Of a stretch of DNA of 64,000 bases, positions 54,246-64,000 are shown in pieces. The position numbers were made by a program, and so were the translations under genes. How positions within the stretch are numbered: position 1 is the stretch's first letter; each line of letters opens with the position of its first letter. The DNA comes from Streptococcus iniae (GTDB taxonomy: Bacteria; Bacillota; Bacilli; Lactobacillales; Streptococcaceae). The notes under the pieces are model-generated. The model was not told the origin of the DNA and made no database searches. It worked only from the letters and a program-made list of their open reading frames with translations. The DNA is taken from positions 648,001 to 712,000 of the forward strand of contig NZ_CP132230.1 of the NCBI RefSeq assembly GCF_030732225.1. Direction: 5' to 3'.

Positions 54246-55106
54246 ATGATAACATTAAAATCTGAACGTGAAATTGAAGCTATGGATAAGGCTGGCGACT
54301 TTTTAGCCTCCATTCATATTGGTTTGCGTCAGATCATTAAACCAGGTGTTGACATGTGGGAAGTTGAAGAGTATGTTCGTAAACGCTGTAAGGAAGAAAA
54401 TGTTCTTCCCTTGCAAATTGGTGTTGATGGCCATGTTATGGACTATCCTTATGCTACTTGTTGTGGCCTAAATGATGAGGTTGCTCATGCTTTTCCAAGA
54501 CATTACATGTTAAAAGATGGTGACTTGCTTAAAGTTGATATGGTCTTAAGCGAGCCACTTGATAAGGCTGTTCTTGATGTGTCAAAACTTGATTTTAATA
54601 ATGTTGCACAAATGAAGAAACACACAGAAAGTTATAGCGGTGGTTTGGCAGATTCTTGTTGGGCATATGCTGTTGGTCAGGTTTCTGATGAGGTGGAAAA
54701 TTTGATGGCTGTAACTAAAGAAGCCATGTATTTAGGTATTGAGCAAGCTAAAGTTGGCAATAGAATTGGTGATATTGGCGCTGCTATCCAAGACTATGCA
54801 GAAAGCCGTGGATATGGTGTTGTTCGTGATTTAGTAGGCCATGGTGTTGGTCCAACAATGCATGAAGAACCAATGGTACCAAATTATGGAACAGCTGGTC
54901 GCGGCCTTCGACTTAAAGAAGGAATGGTCCTAACCATTGAACCGATGATTAATACTGGAACATGGGAAATTGATACAGACATGAAAACAGGTTGGGCACA
55001 CAAAACCCTAGATGGTGGCCTATCTTGCCAATATGAGCATCAATTTGTCATTACAAAAGATGGTCCGGTTATCCTAACCAGCCAAGGAGAAGAAAGAACT
55101 TACTAG
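54246..55106 (+). CDS. map: Type I methionine aminopeptidase
   Basis: 286 residues removing N-terminal methionine from new proteins. Metal ligands are readable: the HAFPRHYMLKDGDLLKVDMV region for the first aspartate, then VGHGVGPTMHEEP, IEPMIN and EHQFVIT. Between the two metal aspartates lies an insert of about 25 residues (SEPLDKAVLDVSKLDFNNVA, in part) that is typical of streptococcal MetAP1a. It precedes yihY by one base. Confidence 0.95.
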   Translation: MITLKSEREIEAMDKAGDFLASIHIGLRQIIKPGVDMWEVEEYVRKRCKEENVLPLQIGVDGHVMDYPYATCCGLNDEVAHAFPRHYMLKDGDLLKVDMVLSEPLDKAVLDVSKLDFNNVAQMKKHTESYSGGLADSCWAYAVGQVSDEVENLMAVTKEAMYLGIEQAKVGNRIGDIGAAIQDYAESRGYGVVRDLVGHGVGPTMHEEPMVPNYGTAGRGLRLKEGMVLTIEPMINTGTWEIDTDMKTGWAHKTLDGGLSCQYEHQFVITKDGPVILTSQGEERTY

Positions 55107-55107
55107 T

Positions 55108-56061
55108 ATGGAAAAGAAAAGTTTTATTAACAGGATTATTGACAAGTGGCAATATGAACCTGTTCAAGCTTTTATGAGGCATTTTAACAGCTCAGAAATG
55201 GATTTATCCTCTATTGCTGTTGCCTACTACCTCATTTTGACGGTTTTCCCTCTGATTATTATTGCTGCTAATATCTTTCCTTATTTAAATATTGATATCT
55301 CAGATTTATTACTTTTGATGAAGGAAAATCTGCCAAAAGATATTTATCGACCAGCTTCAGCTGTGGTTACGAACATTTTTTCAAAACCCGCTGGTGGGAT
55401 TTTGGGAGTGGCGACAGTAGCGGGGTTTTGGACAATGTCGCGAAGTTTAACCTCACTACAAAAGGCTATTAATAAAGCTTACGGAGCTTCTGAACACCGT
55501 GATTTTGTTGTTAGTCACTTGGTTGGACTCTTAATTAGTATTATTATTTTGTTTCTGCTGACTTTTGTATTGATTTTCTCAACCTTTTCAAAAGCTACAA
55601 TTCAAGTTTTAGATAAGCACTACCATTTAAGTGATAATATCGTGTCCTTATTCTTACTTTTGATTCAACCTACAACAATTGTGATTATCTCAATTGGTTT
55701 GATGATGCTTTACTTTTTACTGCCAAATGTCAAAATCCATAAAATCAGATACATTTTGCCTGGAACGGCATTTACAGCTTTTATGATGACCTTTATGAGT
55801 AATATGATTGCCAATTATGTGGTGCATAATGTAGAACGTATGGTCGATATCAAAGCTTTCGGATCAATTATGATTTTCATTATCATGTTATGGTTCATTT
55901 TTATGGCTAGAATATTAATTTTAGGAGCTATTTTTAATGCAACCTACCAAGAGTTAGATTTAGGTAAACTCGAAGGTAGAAGAGGTGATGTTGCCTCTAT
56001 TATCAAAAAAACCTTAGGCAATAATTCAACTGAAAAAGACAAAGAATCTCATCACAAATGA
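55108..56061 (+). CDS. YihY/BrkB family membrane protein
   Basis: 317 residues with six predicted membrane segments and the YihY motifs MDLSSIAVAYYLILTVFPL and GGILGVATVAGFWTMSRSL. Often labelled as ribonuclease BN in error; the true function is unknown, perhaps transport. The C-terminus is charged. The stop codon lies inside the following terminator hairpin. Confidence 0.9.
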   Translation: MEKKSFINRIIDKWQYEPVQAFMRHFNSSEMDLSSIAVAYYLILTVFPLIIIAANIFPYLNIDISDLLLLMKENLPKDIYRPASAVVTNIFSKPAGGILGVATVAGFWTMSRSLTSLQKAINKAYGASEHRDFVVSHLVGLLISIIILFLLTFVLIFSTFSKATIQVLDKHYHLSDNIVSLFLLLIQPTTIVIISIGLMMLYFLLPNVKIHKIRYILPGTAFTAFMMTFMSNMIANYVVHNVERMVDIKAFGSIMIFIIMLWFIFMARILILGAIFNATYQELDLGKLEGRRGDVASIIKKTLGNNSTEKDKESHHK

Positions 56062-56072
56062 TGAGGTTTTTT
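56048..56072 (+). terminator. Terminator overlapping the yihY stop
   Basis: CTCATCA, CAAA, TGATGAG, GTTTTTT; TGA of the gene is in the right arm. Confidence 0.88.
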
Positions 56073-56131
56073 GATGCTAGAAGTAAAAAATGGCTTATGG
56101 TAAAATAGACAATAGTTGAAAAGGAGATAAG

Positions 56132-57415
56132 ATGAAACTCAGAACCAATGCATCAGCTTTAAAAGGAAGACTTGAGATACCAGGAGATAAGTCCATCAGT
56201 CACAGGGCTCTGATTTTTGGTGCCATTGCAAATGGCCTCACAGAAATTGAAGGCTTACTTAAAAGTGATGATGTTTTGGCAACTATGGCTGCCTTTCAAG
56301 CAATGGGTGTTGCTATTATAGAAGAAGAACATAGCATCAAGGTTTATGGAAAAGGAATTAAGGCCCTGAAAAAACCTTGTCATGATTTGGATATGGGAAA
56401 TTCTGGAACCTCCACACGCTTAATAGCAGGCGTTTTAGCAGGCTGCCCTTTTAAGAGCCAAATGATTGGAGATGCTAGTTTATCACGACGACCAATGGAC
56501 AGAATAGCAGTCCCATTAAATCAAATGGGAGCAAAAATTACAGGCCATGGTGATAAGGTTCAACCGCCATTAGGCATTGAAGGTAGTTCTCACTTACAAG
56601 GCATCACTTATCAGATGCCAGTGGCCTCAGCCCAGGTGAAATCAGCCATTTTACTTGCAGGTCTACAAGCTCAAGGACAAACTGTTATCTATGAAAAAGC
56701 CATTAGTCGCAATCACACTGAAGACATGATTAGAGCTTTCGGTGGGAAAATAACTGTTGATGGCAAACACATTTCTTTGACTGGTCCACAAGAATTAGTG
56801 GGGCAAAATATTCAAGTTCCAGGAGATATCTCAAGCGCAGCTTTCTTTATTGTTGCGGGACTAATCATTAAAGGTTCAGACCTATTACTCAAAAATGTCG
56901 GCATCAATGAAACACGAACGGGAATCTTAGATATTGTCAAACAAATGGGAGCTAACATTGAGATTCTGAATGAAAATAAGGCAACAAAGTCTGCGGATTT
57001 ACGGGTTCAATACAGCAGTTTGAAGGCAGTTAAGATCTCTGGCGACATTATTCCACGGTTGATAGATGAATTACCAATCATTGCTTTGCTGGCAAGTCAA
57101 GCAGAGGGACAAACCCGTATTTGCGACGCGCAAGAATTAAAGCACAAAGAAACAGACCGCATTAAAGTGGTTGTTGAGACGCTTTCGTCCTTTGGGGTGC
57201 CTATTGTTGCAACAGACGATGGCATGATTATTAATGGCCCTTGTCATCTTCATGCACATTCGGCTCATGCTCATTTAGATCACCGCATTGCTATGATGGT
57301 AGCTATTGCAGCCTTACTGGTAAAAGAGGGAGATGTGGAGTTAGAAGGCCATGAAGCGATTAGTAGCAGTTATCCAAAATTCTTTACAGATTTAGAAAGG
57401 TTATTACATGACTAA
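56132..57415 (+). CDS. aroA: EPSP synthase (3-phosphoshikimate 1-carboxyvinyltransferase)
   Basis: 427 residues. Joins shikimate-3-phosphate and PEP in the aromatic amino-acid pathway. Motifs [33 protein letters not shown] and the C-terminal LKHKETDRI are present. The form with LSRRPM is the class II, Gram-positive type. A TGG-extended TAAAAT promoter (56101-56106) and AAGGAG precede it. It overlaps aroK by 8 bases. Confidence 0.96.
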   Translation: MKLRTNASALKGRLEIPGDKSISHRALIFGAIANGLTEIEGLLKSDDVLATMAAFQAMGVAIIEEEHSIKVYGKGIKALKKPCHDLDMGNSGTSTRLIAGVLAGCPFKSQMIGDASLSRRPMDRIAVPLNQMGAKITGHGDKVQPPLGIEGSSHLQGITYQMPVASAQVKSAILLAGLQAQGQTVIYEKAISRNHTEDMIRAFGGKITVDGKHISLTGPQELVGQNIQVPGDISSAAFFIVAGLIIKGSDLLLKNVGINETRTGILDIVKQMGANIEILNENKATKSADLRVQYSSLKAVKISGDIIPRLIDELPIIALLASQAEGQTRICDAQELKHKETDRIKVVVETLSSFGVPIVATDDGMIINGPCHLHAHSAHAHLDHRIAMMVAIAALLVKEGDVELEGHEAISSSYPKFFTDLERLLHD

Positions 57416-57926
57416 AGTATTACTAGGATTTATGGGAGTAGGGAAAACCACAATTGGGTCATTTTGGGACGATGACTTTTTGGATATGGACACGATGATT
57501 CAAAATCGCATTGGAATGACAATTGCTGACTATTTTGCCACAGAAGGTGAAGAAGCCTTTCGCCAAAAAGAATCTGAATTACTACAGGAATTAATGTCAC
57601 GTCAAGGCCATTACCTCATTTCAACAGGTGGTGGTATTGTGACAAGTGCAGTTAACCGCAGTCTTTTGCAAAAAAACAAACACGATAATATTTTGTTAAG
57701 GGCGTCATTTGAAGTACTCTACGATAGAATTAAAAGAGATGCAAACACTCAAAGACCATTATTTTTAAGTAAGAGTAAAGTAGAATTTCTGGAACTGTAT
57801 CAAAAGCGTATGTCTCTTTATCAAGGACTTGCAGATCATGTGATTGACGTGGACCATAAAACACCTGAGGAAGTTGTTGCACTTATCAAGGCTATTTCAT
57901 GTAATGAAAGCCCTGGTCTTCTCTAG
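57408..57926 (+). CDS. aroK: Shikimate kinase
   Basis: 172 residues. P-loop [11 protein letters not shown] at the N-terminus, shikimate-binding [22 protein letters not shown] and the STGGGIV loop. It phosphorylates shikimate to make the AroA substrate. Translationally coupled to aroA. Confidence 0.95.
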   Translation: MTKVLLGFMGVGKTTIGSFWDDDFLDMDTMIQNRIGMTIADYFATEGEEAFRQKESELLQELMSRQGHYLISTGGGIVTSAVNRSLLQKNKHDNILLRASFEVLYDRIKRDANTQRPLFLSKSKVEFLELYQKRMSLYQGLADHVIDVDHKTPEEVVALIKAISCNESPGLL

Positions 57927-58053
57927 TGTTTAACATTAATGTGTAGTGTAAATTAAAGTTTTTTGAGACAATCAGGCCATTATAGGTTATAATGGAATTA
58001 TTGAACGTATGATAAATCAGACAGTATGAGACTACTAAGAGTTGGAAAATGAT

Positions 58054-59490
58054 ATGACAAGAGATAAAAGAGGTGGCCTAAGCCATCACGAAGAATTAAG
58101 ATATTTTTATTTATTAAGGAATTTAAGTTATTTAAGTGAGTCTGAAAATAGAGAATTTCGCTATCTGAAGTCTAAAATGGAAGCAGGTAAACCAGCAGGT
58201 TATCACACGCCAAGTAAGCCAAATTATGGTCAAACCTCAGAGCAAACTTATTATCCTGAAGACACTTATTACCCAAGAGAAGATTATCCTCAAAATGAAA
58301 GCTTTGCACCAGGAGGTTTACCTCTTTACCCACAAGAGGAACGCTTGTCAAGACGCAGTAAACGGTACACAAAAGATACACAAATGCAAGAACCTGTTTA
58401 CTTTGATGATGCCGAGTATTACGAAGATAATCAGGAAGCTTATTACCAAGAGGACTACTTTGAAGAGCCAAAAGTTAAAGCCAAGAAGAAAAAATCTTTG
58501 AAGAAAACCTTTAAACTCATTGGAATTATCTTGGTAGTCATCGTTTTGGGCTTGATTGTGATGTTCTTTAAAGGCATGTTTGACGTTTCAAATAACAAAA
58601 AGGATTACAAACCTGCTGTTACAGAAACTTTCCATGGGGTTGACGCAGTTGATGGCACAAATATTTTAGTTTTAGGTTCCGATCAAAGGGTTACCCAAGG
58701 ATCATCAGAAGCTCGAACAGACACTATTATGGTTGTCAATGTCGGTAACAAAGAAAAGAAAATAAAAATGGTCAGCTTTATGCGTGATACCCTGGTTAAT
58801 ATTCCTGGATATAGTTACAACGACTATACCTATGACTTAAAATTAAACACGTCATTTAATTTAGGGGAGCAAAATCATAATCAAGGAGCCGACATGGTTC
58901 GTAAAACCTTGAAACATAATTTCGATATCGACATTAAATATTATGTCATGGTTGATTTTGAAACCTTCGCTGAAGCAATAGACACCCTCTTTCCAAATGG
59001 GGTTAAAATGGATGCTCGCTTTGCTACTATTGATGGCGCAGCGGTGTCTTCAGTTGAAGTTCCTGATGATCTTCGCATGAAAGATGGCGTCGTGCCAGAT
59101 CAAACCATTAAAGTTGGTGAGCAGATGATGGATGGAAGAACCTTACTGAACTATGCTCGTTTCCGTAAAGATGACGAGGGGGATTATGGACGTACTGTTA
59201 GACAGCAACAAGTCATGGAAGCTATTATGTCGCAGATAAAAGACCCAACAAAACTCTTTACAGGATCTGCTGCAATTGGTAAAATTTATGCCCTAACCTC
59301 AACCAATGTTTCCTTCCCTTTTGTCTTACAAAAAGGCTTATCAGTTATGACATCAGGAAAAGGCGTGGAACATGTGACCATTCCAGAAAATGGGGATTGG
59401 GTTGATGATTATGACATGTACAGTGGCCAAGGATTAGCTATTGATTTTGATAAATACCAAAAACGCCTAACTAAAATAGGATTGCGCTAA
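58054..59490 (+). CDS. LytR-CpsA-Psr family cell-wall glycopolymer ligase
   Basis: About 478 residues. A cytosolic N-terminal part is rich in Tyr, Asp, Glu and Pro (TYYPEDTYYPREDYPQNESF region and EYYEDNQEAYYQEDYFEEP), then a basic stretch, one membrane helix (about residues 150-172) and an extracellular LCP domain with VLGSDQRV, ARTDTIMVV, SFMRDTLVNIPGY and NYARFRKDDEGDYGRTVRQQQV, the arginines that hold polyprenyl phosphate. LCP enzymes attach teichoic acids or capsule to peptidoglycan. I use ATG 58054; a TTG at 58042 is possible. Related to the streptococcal Psr/LytR genes next to aroK. Confidence 0.92.
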   Translation: MTRDKRGGLSHHEELRYFYLLRNLSYLSESENREFRYLKSKMEAGKPAGYHTPSKPNYGQTSEQTYYPEDTYYPREDYPQNESFAPGGLPLYPQEERLSRRSKRYTKDTQMQEPVYFDDAEYYEDNQEAYYQEDYFEEPKVKAKKKKSLKKTFKLIGIILVVIVLGLIVMFFKGMFDVSNNKKDYKPAVTETFHGVDAVDGTNILVLGSDQRVTQGSSEARTDTIMVVNVGNKEKKIKMVSFMRDTLVNIPGYSYNDYTYDLKLNTSFNLGEQNHNQGADMVRKTLKHNFDIDIKYYVMVDFETFAEAIDTLFPNGVKMDARFATIDGAAVSSVEVPDDLRMKDGVVPDQTIKVGEQMMDGRTLLNYARFRKDDEGDYGRTVRQQQVMEAIMSQIKDPTKLFTGSAAIGKIYALTSTNVSFPFVLQKGLSVMTSGKGVEHVTIPENGDWVDDYDMYSGQGLAIDFDKYQKRLTKIGLR

Positions 59491-59497
59491 AGTATGC

Positions 59498-59532
59498 TAT
59501 AATGAAGAGTACTAAAGTTACTCTTCTTTTTT
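59498..59532 (+). promoter_or_regulatory. rlmD promoter overlapping the LCP gene terminator
   Basis: TGC-extended TATAAT (59498-59503) is immediately followed by GAAGAGTA (59504-59511) and TACTCTTC (59519-59526) with a T6 tail. The hairpin can end the LCP transcript, while the rlmD transcript would begin inside it. Confidence 0.6.
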
Positions 59533-59544
59533 AATGGAGAATGA

Positions 59545-60930
<1,386 letters not shown>

Positions 60931-61199
60931 AAATCCTTTATTTTAAGTAGTTTTACAAATCATCTTTACTGGTGAAGGGGAATCACTACAGAAATAAAGA
61001 GATTAAAGACTACATCAATGTTTCTGTAGTGATTGATATGGAGTGGGGAGATACAAGAAGCGTTAATTAATATTTAAACTATCGAAGTATACGAAATTTG
61101 TAATTGTGTTCTTTTTTGAATAGCATTAACAGTAAAGATTTTAGTTACAAATTATTGTACAATATAATTATGAAAAATTAAAAAGAGAGGGTAGAGCAG
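60931..61199. other. Junction between rlmD and the CD-NTase operon
   Basis: 269 bases without an intact gene. A perfect 14-base inverted repeat AATCACTACAGAAA (60981-60994) / TTTCTGTAGTGATT (61021-61034) is present. One frame is open from about 60951 to 61070 (ending VVIDMEWGDTRSVN then stop) and may be the relic of a lost gene. TATAAT at 61163-61168 could drive the operon; no good -35 is seen. Confidence 0.55.
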
Positions 61200-62078
61200 A
61201 TGTCAGTAACTAGCAATTTTACAAATTTCTGTAATAATTTAAGGATGAGCGGCAATACTGTTGATAAAATAAGAAATCGTTACCGACAAATTACCAAACG
61301 AATTAACACTGATTATAGAGGAAATACGTCAGAAACTTCTTATAGTTACTTTGTAGGTTCGTATGGAAGAGGAACAGAAATATGGACAAGCGATATAGAT
61401 ATTTTAGTTCATCTCCCATTTGAAACATATGCAAAATTTAATGCGTATTCAGGCAATGGTCAGTCAGCACTTTTACAGGAAGTTAGGTCAGTTTTACAAA
61501 AAACTTATTCATCGTCATATGTAAAAGGAGATGGGCAAGTAATAGGTATTAACTTTACAGACAATATAAATTTTGAAATTTTGCCAGCATTCATAAATAA
61601 AGGCGGGAGTTATACTTATGCAGATAGTAATGGTGGGGGAATCTGGAAAAAAACTGATCCCAAAAAAGAGATAGAAGCGATAAATAAAAGAAACGCGGAA
61701 ACAAATAAAAACTTGAAGAGATTGTGTAGGATGGCTAGAGCTTGGAAGTATAAATGTGATGTTCCTATTAGCGGAATTTTAATTGATACACTGGCGTATA
61801 AATTCATTAACAGTTGGGGACATAAAGATAAATCATATTTGTATTATGATATTATGAGTCGAGATTTCTTTGAGTATCTTAAAGATATTGATAAGTCTAT
61901 TACTTTCTGGTTAGCACCAGGAAGCAATAGATATGTTTATAAAACAGGAAATTTTCAATCAAAAGCAAAAACAGCCTACAAAAACGCATTGAGTGCCATA
62001 GATTATGAATGCAGAGGTATGCCAAAAACTGCAAGAAACAAATGGAGAGATATTTATGGAACGAAATTCCCAGAATAG
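61200..62078 (+). CDS. SMODS-domain CD-NTase (oligonucleotide cyclase), CBASS-type
   Basis: 292 residues with the nucleotidyltransferase signature GSYGRGTEIWTSDIDILV (residues about 51-68), where the SD.D pair binds metal, and a third acidic residue in NINFEILPAF. The C-terminal half is helical and fits the OAS/cGAS-like helical domain. This is the SMODS class, which makes cyclic di- or oligonucleotides on phage infection to switch on an effector. The effector candidate is the next gene, whose start lies inside this one (23-base overlap). GAGAGGG stands before the ATG. The surrounding DNA is AT-rich and flanked by an IS110 remnant, which suggests transfer. The product nucleotide cannot be predicted. 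Confidence 0.86.
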   Translation: MSVTSNFTNFCNNLRMSGNTVDKIRNRYRQITKRINTDYRGNTSETSYSYFVGSYGRGTEIWTSDIDILVHLPFETYAKFNAYSGNGQSALLQEVRSVLQKTYSSSYVKGDGQVIGINFTDNINFEILPAFINKGGSYTYADSNGGGIWKKTDPKKEIEAINKRNAETNKNLKRLCRMARAWKYKCDVPISGILIDTLAYKFINSWGHKDKSYLYYDIMSRDFFEYLKDIDKSITFWLAPGSNRYVYKTGNFQSKAKTAYKNALSAIDYECRGMPKTARNKWRDIYGTKFPE

Positions 62079-62628
62079 TCAAGGTTATAAATTAGAATCT
62101 CAGATTAGGGAAGCTTACGGACGGGTGACATATACGCAGACTACACAAAATAAAAAAGCAAATAGACTTATTAAGTTAGATAATAGAATTAAAATTTCGC
62201 AAATCGTATTGTCAGCTATTACTACTAGTGGATTTGTTGTAACCGTTATCTTAAATGATACGACTGCGAGTATCATTGGCGCTATAGTGTCACTTGCTCT
62301 ACTAGTTTTGAATTCATATATGAAAAATTTCAATCTCGCTGAAACAGCTCAAGAACATATAGCTGCAGCAGATTCTTTATGGAAAATACGTGAAGAATAC
62401 GTCTCTTTACTAACTGATTTTGAAATACTTACTTTAGAAGAAATAATGATTAAGAGAGATAATCTTCAAGAGAGAACTTTTCAAGTCTATTGTAATTCCC
62501 CTAAAACTGACATGAAAAGCTACTCTGATGCTCAAAAAGCATTGAAGACAGAGGAGGAGCAAACATTTTCTGAGGAAGAAATTGATGTTATGTTACCTAA
62601 CTCAATAAGACGAAATAATAGGGATTAA
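62056..62628 (+). CDS. SLATT-domain two-TM effector protein
   Basis: 190 residues. An N-terminal charged helix leads to two adjacent membrane helices (ISQIVLSAITTSGFVVTVIL and ASIIGAIVSLALLVLNSYM), then a long amphipathic helix starting ETAQEHIAAADSLWKIREEY. This is the layout of SLATT (SMODS and SLOG associating two-TM) effectors, predicted to form membrane pores when the partner cyclase fires. I start at ATG 62056, with GGAG eight bases upstream inside the cyclase gene; the frame opening at 62005 is read within that gene. Translational coupling to the cyclase supports a joint function. Confidence 0.83.
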   Translation: MERNSQNSQGYKLESQIREAYGRVTYTQTTQNKKANRLIKLDNRIKISQIVLSAITTSGFVVTVILNDTTASIIGAIVSLALLVLNSYMKNFNLAETAQEHIAAADSLWKIREEYVSLLTDFEILTLEEIMIKRDNLQERTFQVYCNSPKTDMKSYSDAQKALKTEEEQTFSEEEIDVMLPNSIRRNNRD

Positions 62629-62921
62629 AAGTAATATATATAATTTTTTTTATAATATTAATAGATGTCAAGAAGAGTTTGCTTAATGGGTGCGACAGTT
62701 GGACCATTGACAAGCTCTCTTTTCATTGTTGTAAAATGGCTCTTTTCTACTATTTGTCAAGAATAATGCGGGTTCTGACTCAAAATTATTTCTGAAAGTG
62801 TATCAATAGAGTCATTTTAGGAGGAGTTCGTGCCATTTTTTAAGAATTTAGGTACAGAAAAATGACACCTTATCTAGCATTTTTCAAAACAAGGTGTTAG
62901 AATTATAGGGCATAGGCGACT
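62629..62921. other. Non-coding region downstream of the IS110 transposase
   Basis: No gene is visible. It holds several dyads: TTGACAA/TTGTCAA (62715-62761) and ACACCTT...AAGGTGT (62865-62871 / 62891-62897), and TTGACA suits a -35. Because it borders the 3' end of an IS110-family transposase, part of it is probably the non-coding end of that element, which in this family can encode the bridge RNA. The border with the CBASS operon is not resolved. Confidence 0.4.
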
Positions 62922-64000
62922 TTACCGACTTTGGGTTGAAGCGTAGTCGTAAAGTTTGTTATGCGTTAAGAGGTAATACATTGTCCGAATGAGACGATGT
63001 ATAGAGGCAATTGTATGTGGCTTAGTTGAAGTCGTTTGCGATTGCCTTTTTCGTTTCTCCTAGAAGTCTGCAATATGGCAGGGATTGGTGTGGCTAGCTG
63101 AAGCAATATTGTGAATACACTTGTAGAGAATTTTTCTAGCATAGGGATTTCCACGCTTGGTGATATGTTCTTGAGCTAGGAAATTGCCAGATTCATAGTG
63201 TCTAAGATCGATACCGATAAAGGCATTGATTTGGTTTGCAGACTGAAAGCGACGGATGTCTCCTCATTCGCCAATAATGCTTGTAGCTGTTGTTTCTGCG
63301 ATACCAGGAATAGAGAGAAGAATCTCGTATTCAGGTAGTGGTTCAGCTAGTTCGATCATCTGTGCTAGGACCTGGTCCCTACGGTTTGTCAGTCTCAGAA
63401 GTTCCTGTGCATGATACTTAACCTCTTCTATCATGGGAGAGGTTTTTGAAAGGGCAGGATAGGACTGCTTAGCCAGTTCGACTAACTTTTCAGCCAATCG
63501 TTCAACTCTGTTCTCAGAAATCCGTTTAGAAGTTGACTGGCGAATAGTCTCTTTCAATTCAACTTCTGATAATTCCAATACCCAATGTTTAGTTGGGAAG
63601 ATGGTCACAAGGCTCCAATACTGCTCACCTGTAGGAGAAGAGAGTAGGTTCTCAATTTCTGGAAAGGCCACTTGAAGCACCTTGTGAAGTCTATTTTTAT
63701 TCCTGACGATATCTTCTGTTAGATTTTGGTAGAATCGACTGAGGTCACGCAAGTTTTGATAGACTTCCTCTTGAACATAAGTTGGCTTGCGGTTAAGAAT
63801 GAATTGTGATGAAGCTAGCTTTTCAGCGTCAATCTGATCGGTTTTTCTAACCCGCAAACTGTCTAGTTGCTTCTTAGCTTCTAGAGGATTTAGGCGTGTA
63901 TAGGCATAGCCATTGATTTCCAGAAAGGCCTGGAGACGGCGAGAATAGACACCGGTAGCCTCGAAGATGATTTTGGGGCTATTCACAGTCGCTAGGTCCC
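62922..64000 (-). pseudogene. IS110-family transposase with two in-frame stops, continuing past the window
   Basis: Reading from the window end: SPKIIFEATGVYSRRLQAFL (DEDD domain acidic residue), RKTDQIDAEKLA, a coiled middle part, SIPGIAETTATSIIGE, then TGA (63264-63266) where family members continue into GDIRRFQSANQINAFIGID. The C-terminal Tnp20 domain with the serine region (NPYARKILYKCIHNIA) follows in the same frame until a TAG (63060-63062), and the last part EKRKRQSQTTSTKPHTIA ends at TAA 62922-62924. IS110 enzymes are RNA-guided recombinases. Loss of the Tnp20 domain should inactivate it unless the stops are suppressed. Confidence 0.9.

Noticed and set aside
62966..63154. 62-codon reverse-strand frame in the IS110 end
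   Set aside because: It is an off-frame reading of the IS110 transposase C-terminus; the true frame gives family residues interrupted by two stops.

Overview
The window looks like a chromosomal segment of a pyogenic-group Streptococcus. It is AT-rich, has streptococcal gene neighbourhoods (pepF/O-methyltransferase/prsA/alaS; nrdHEF next to ptsHI and gapN; dnaX/DUF3272/birA; map/yihY/aroA/aroK/LytR-Psr/rlmD), carries an Slr-type histidine-triad leucine-rich lipoprotein, and many genes have TGn-extended -10 promoters. Species cannot be fixed by reading alone; S. iniae, S. uberis, S. parauberis or a relative would all fit. I saw no tRNA, rRNA or CRISPR array.

Layout. 1-8.3 kb: end of an MFS transporter, a coiA competence gene split by an IS3-family element, pepF, two HAD phosphatases, an O-methyltransferase and the PrsA foldase. 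8.3-13 kb: alaS behind a T-box, then two divergently placed secreted paralogues of unknown function. 13-17.7 kb: an omega-amidase/aminotransferase pair, a decayed IS3 element, and a ClC channel whose last codons and stop come from the IS end. 17.7-27.5 kb: class Ib ribonucleotide reductase (nrdH, nrdE, nrdF, reverse strand) with paired NrdR boxes and a duplicated hairpin-rich element between nrdE and nrdF, then ptsHI, gapN and an IS1182-family element. 27.6-40 kb: pgdA, a DEAD-like helicase, udk, msrC, dnaX, birA, the zinc-linked lipoprotein slr behind an AdcR-type operator, metK behind a candidate SMK (SAM-III) riboswitch, and murA.

40.3-52.2 kb is an accessory glucuronide catabolic locus: a GPH symporter, the complete route glucuronate > fructuronate > mannonate > 2-keto-3-deoxygluconate > KDPG > pyruvate + glyceraldehyde-3-phosphate (uxaC, uxuB-type SDR, uxuA, kdgK, kdgA), a GH79-like beta-glucuronidase, a GH3 hexosaminidase, a HAD phosphatase and a GntR/FCD regulator. 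Three promoters in the locus share a palindrome (core TCATCAGATGA, or TCGTCAGATGA) and cre-like sites, so it reads as one regulon under a local GntR repressor and CcpA.

52.3-60.9 kb is core genome: GNAT, spxR, map, yihY, aroA, aroK, LCP protein and rlmD. Directly after the 3' end of rlmD, a known integration hotspot in streptococci, comes a two-gene anti-phage candidate: a SMODS-type CD-NTase overlapping a two-TM SLATT effector (61.2-62.6 kb). This is the best candidate for an exciting system here. It is flanked by a broken IS110-family transposase that runs off the window.

Two window-wide observations: at least four genes (O-methyltransferase, msrC, DUF3272, birA) have their ATG 6-7 bases after the -10 hexamer and no Shine-Dalgarno sequence, so they look leaderless; and mobile elements have truncated or altered several host genes.
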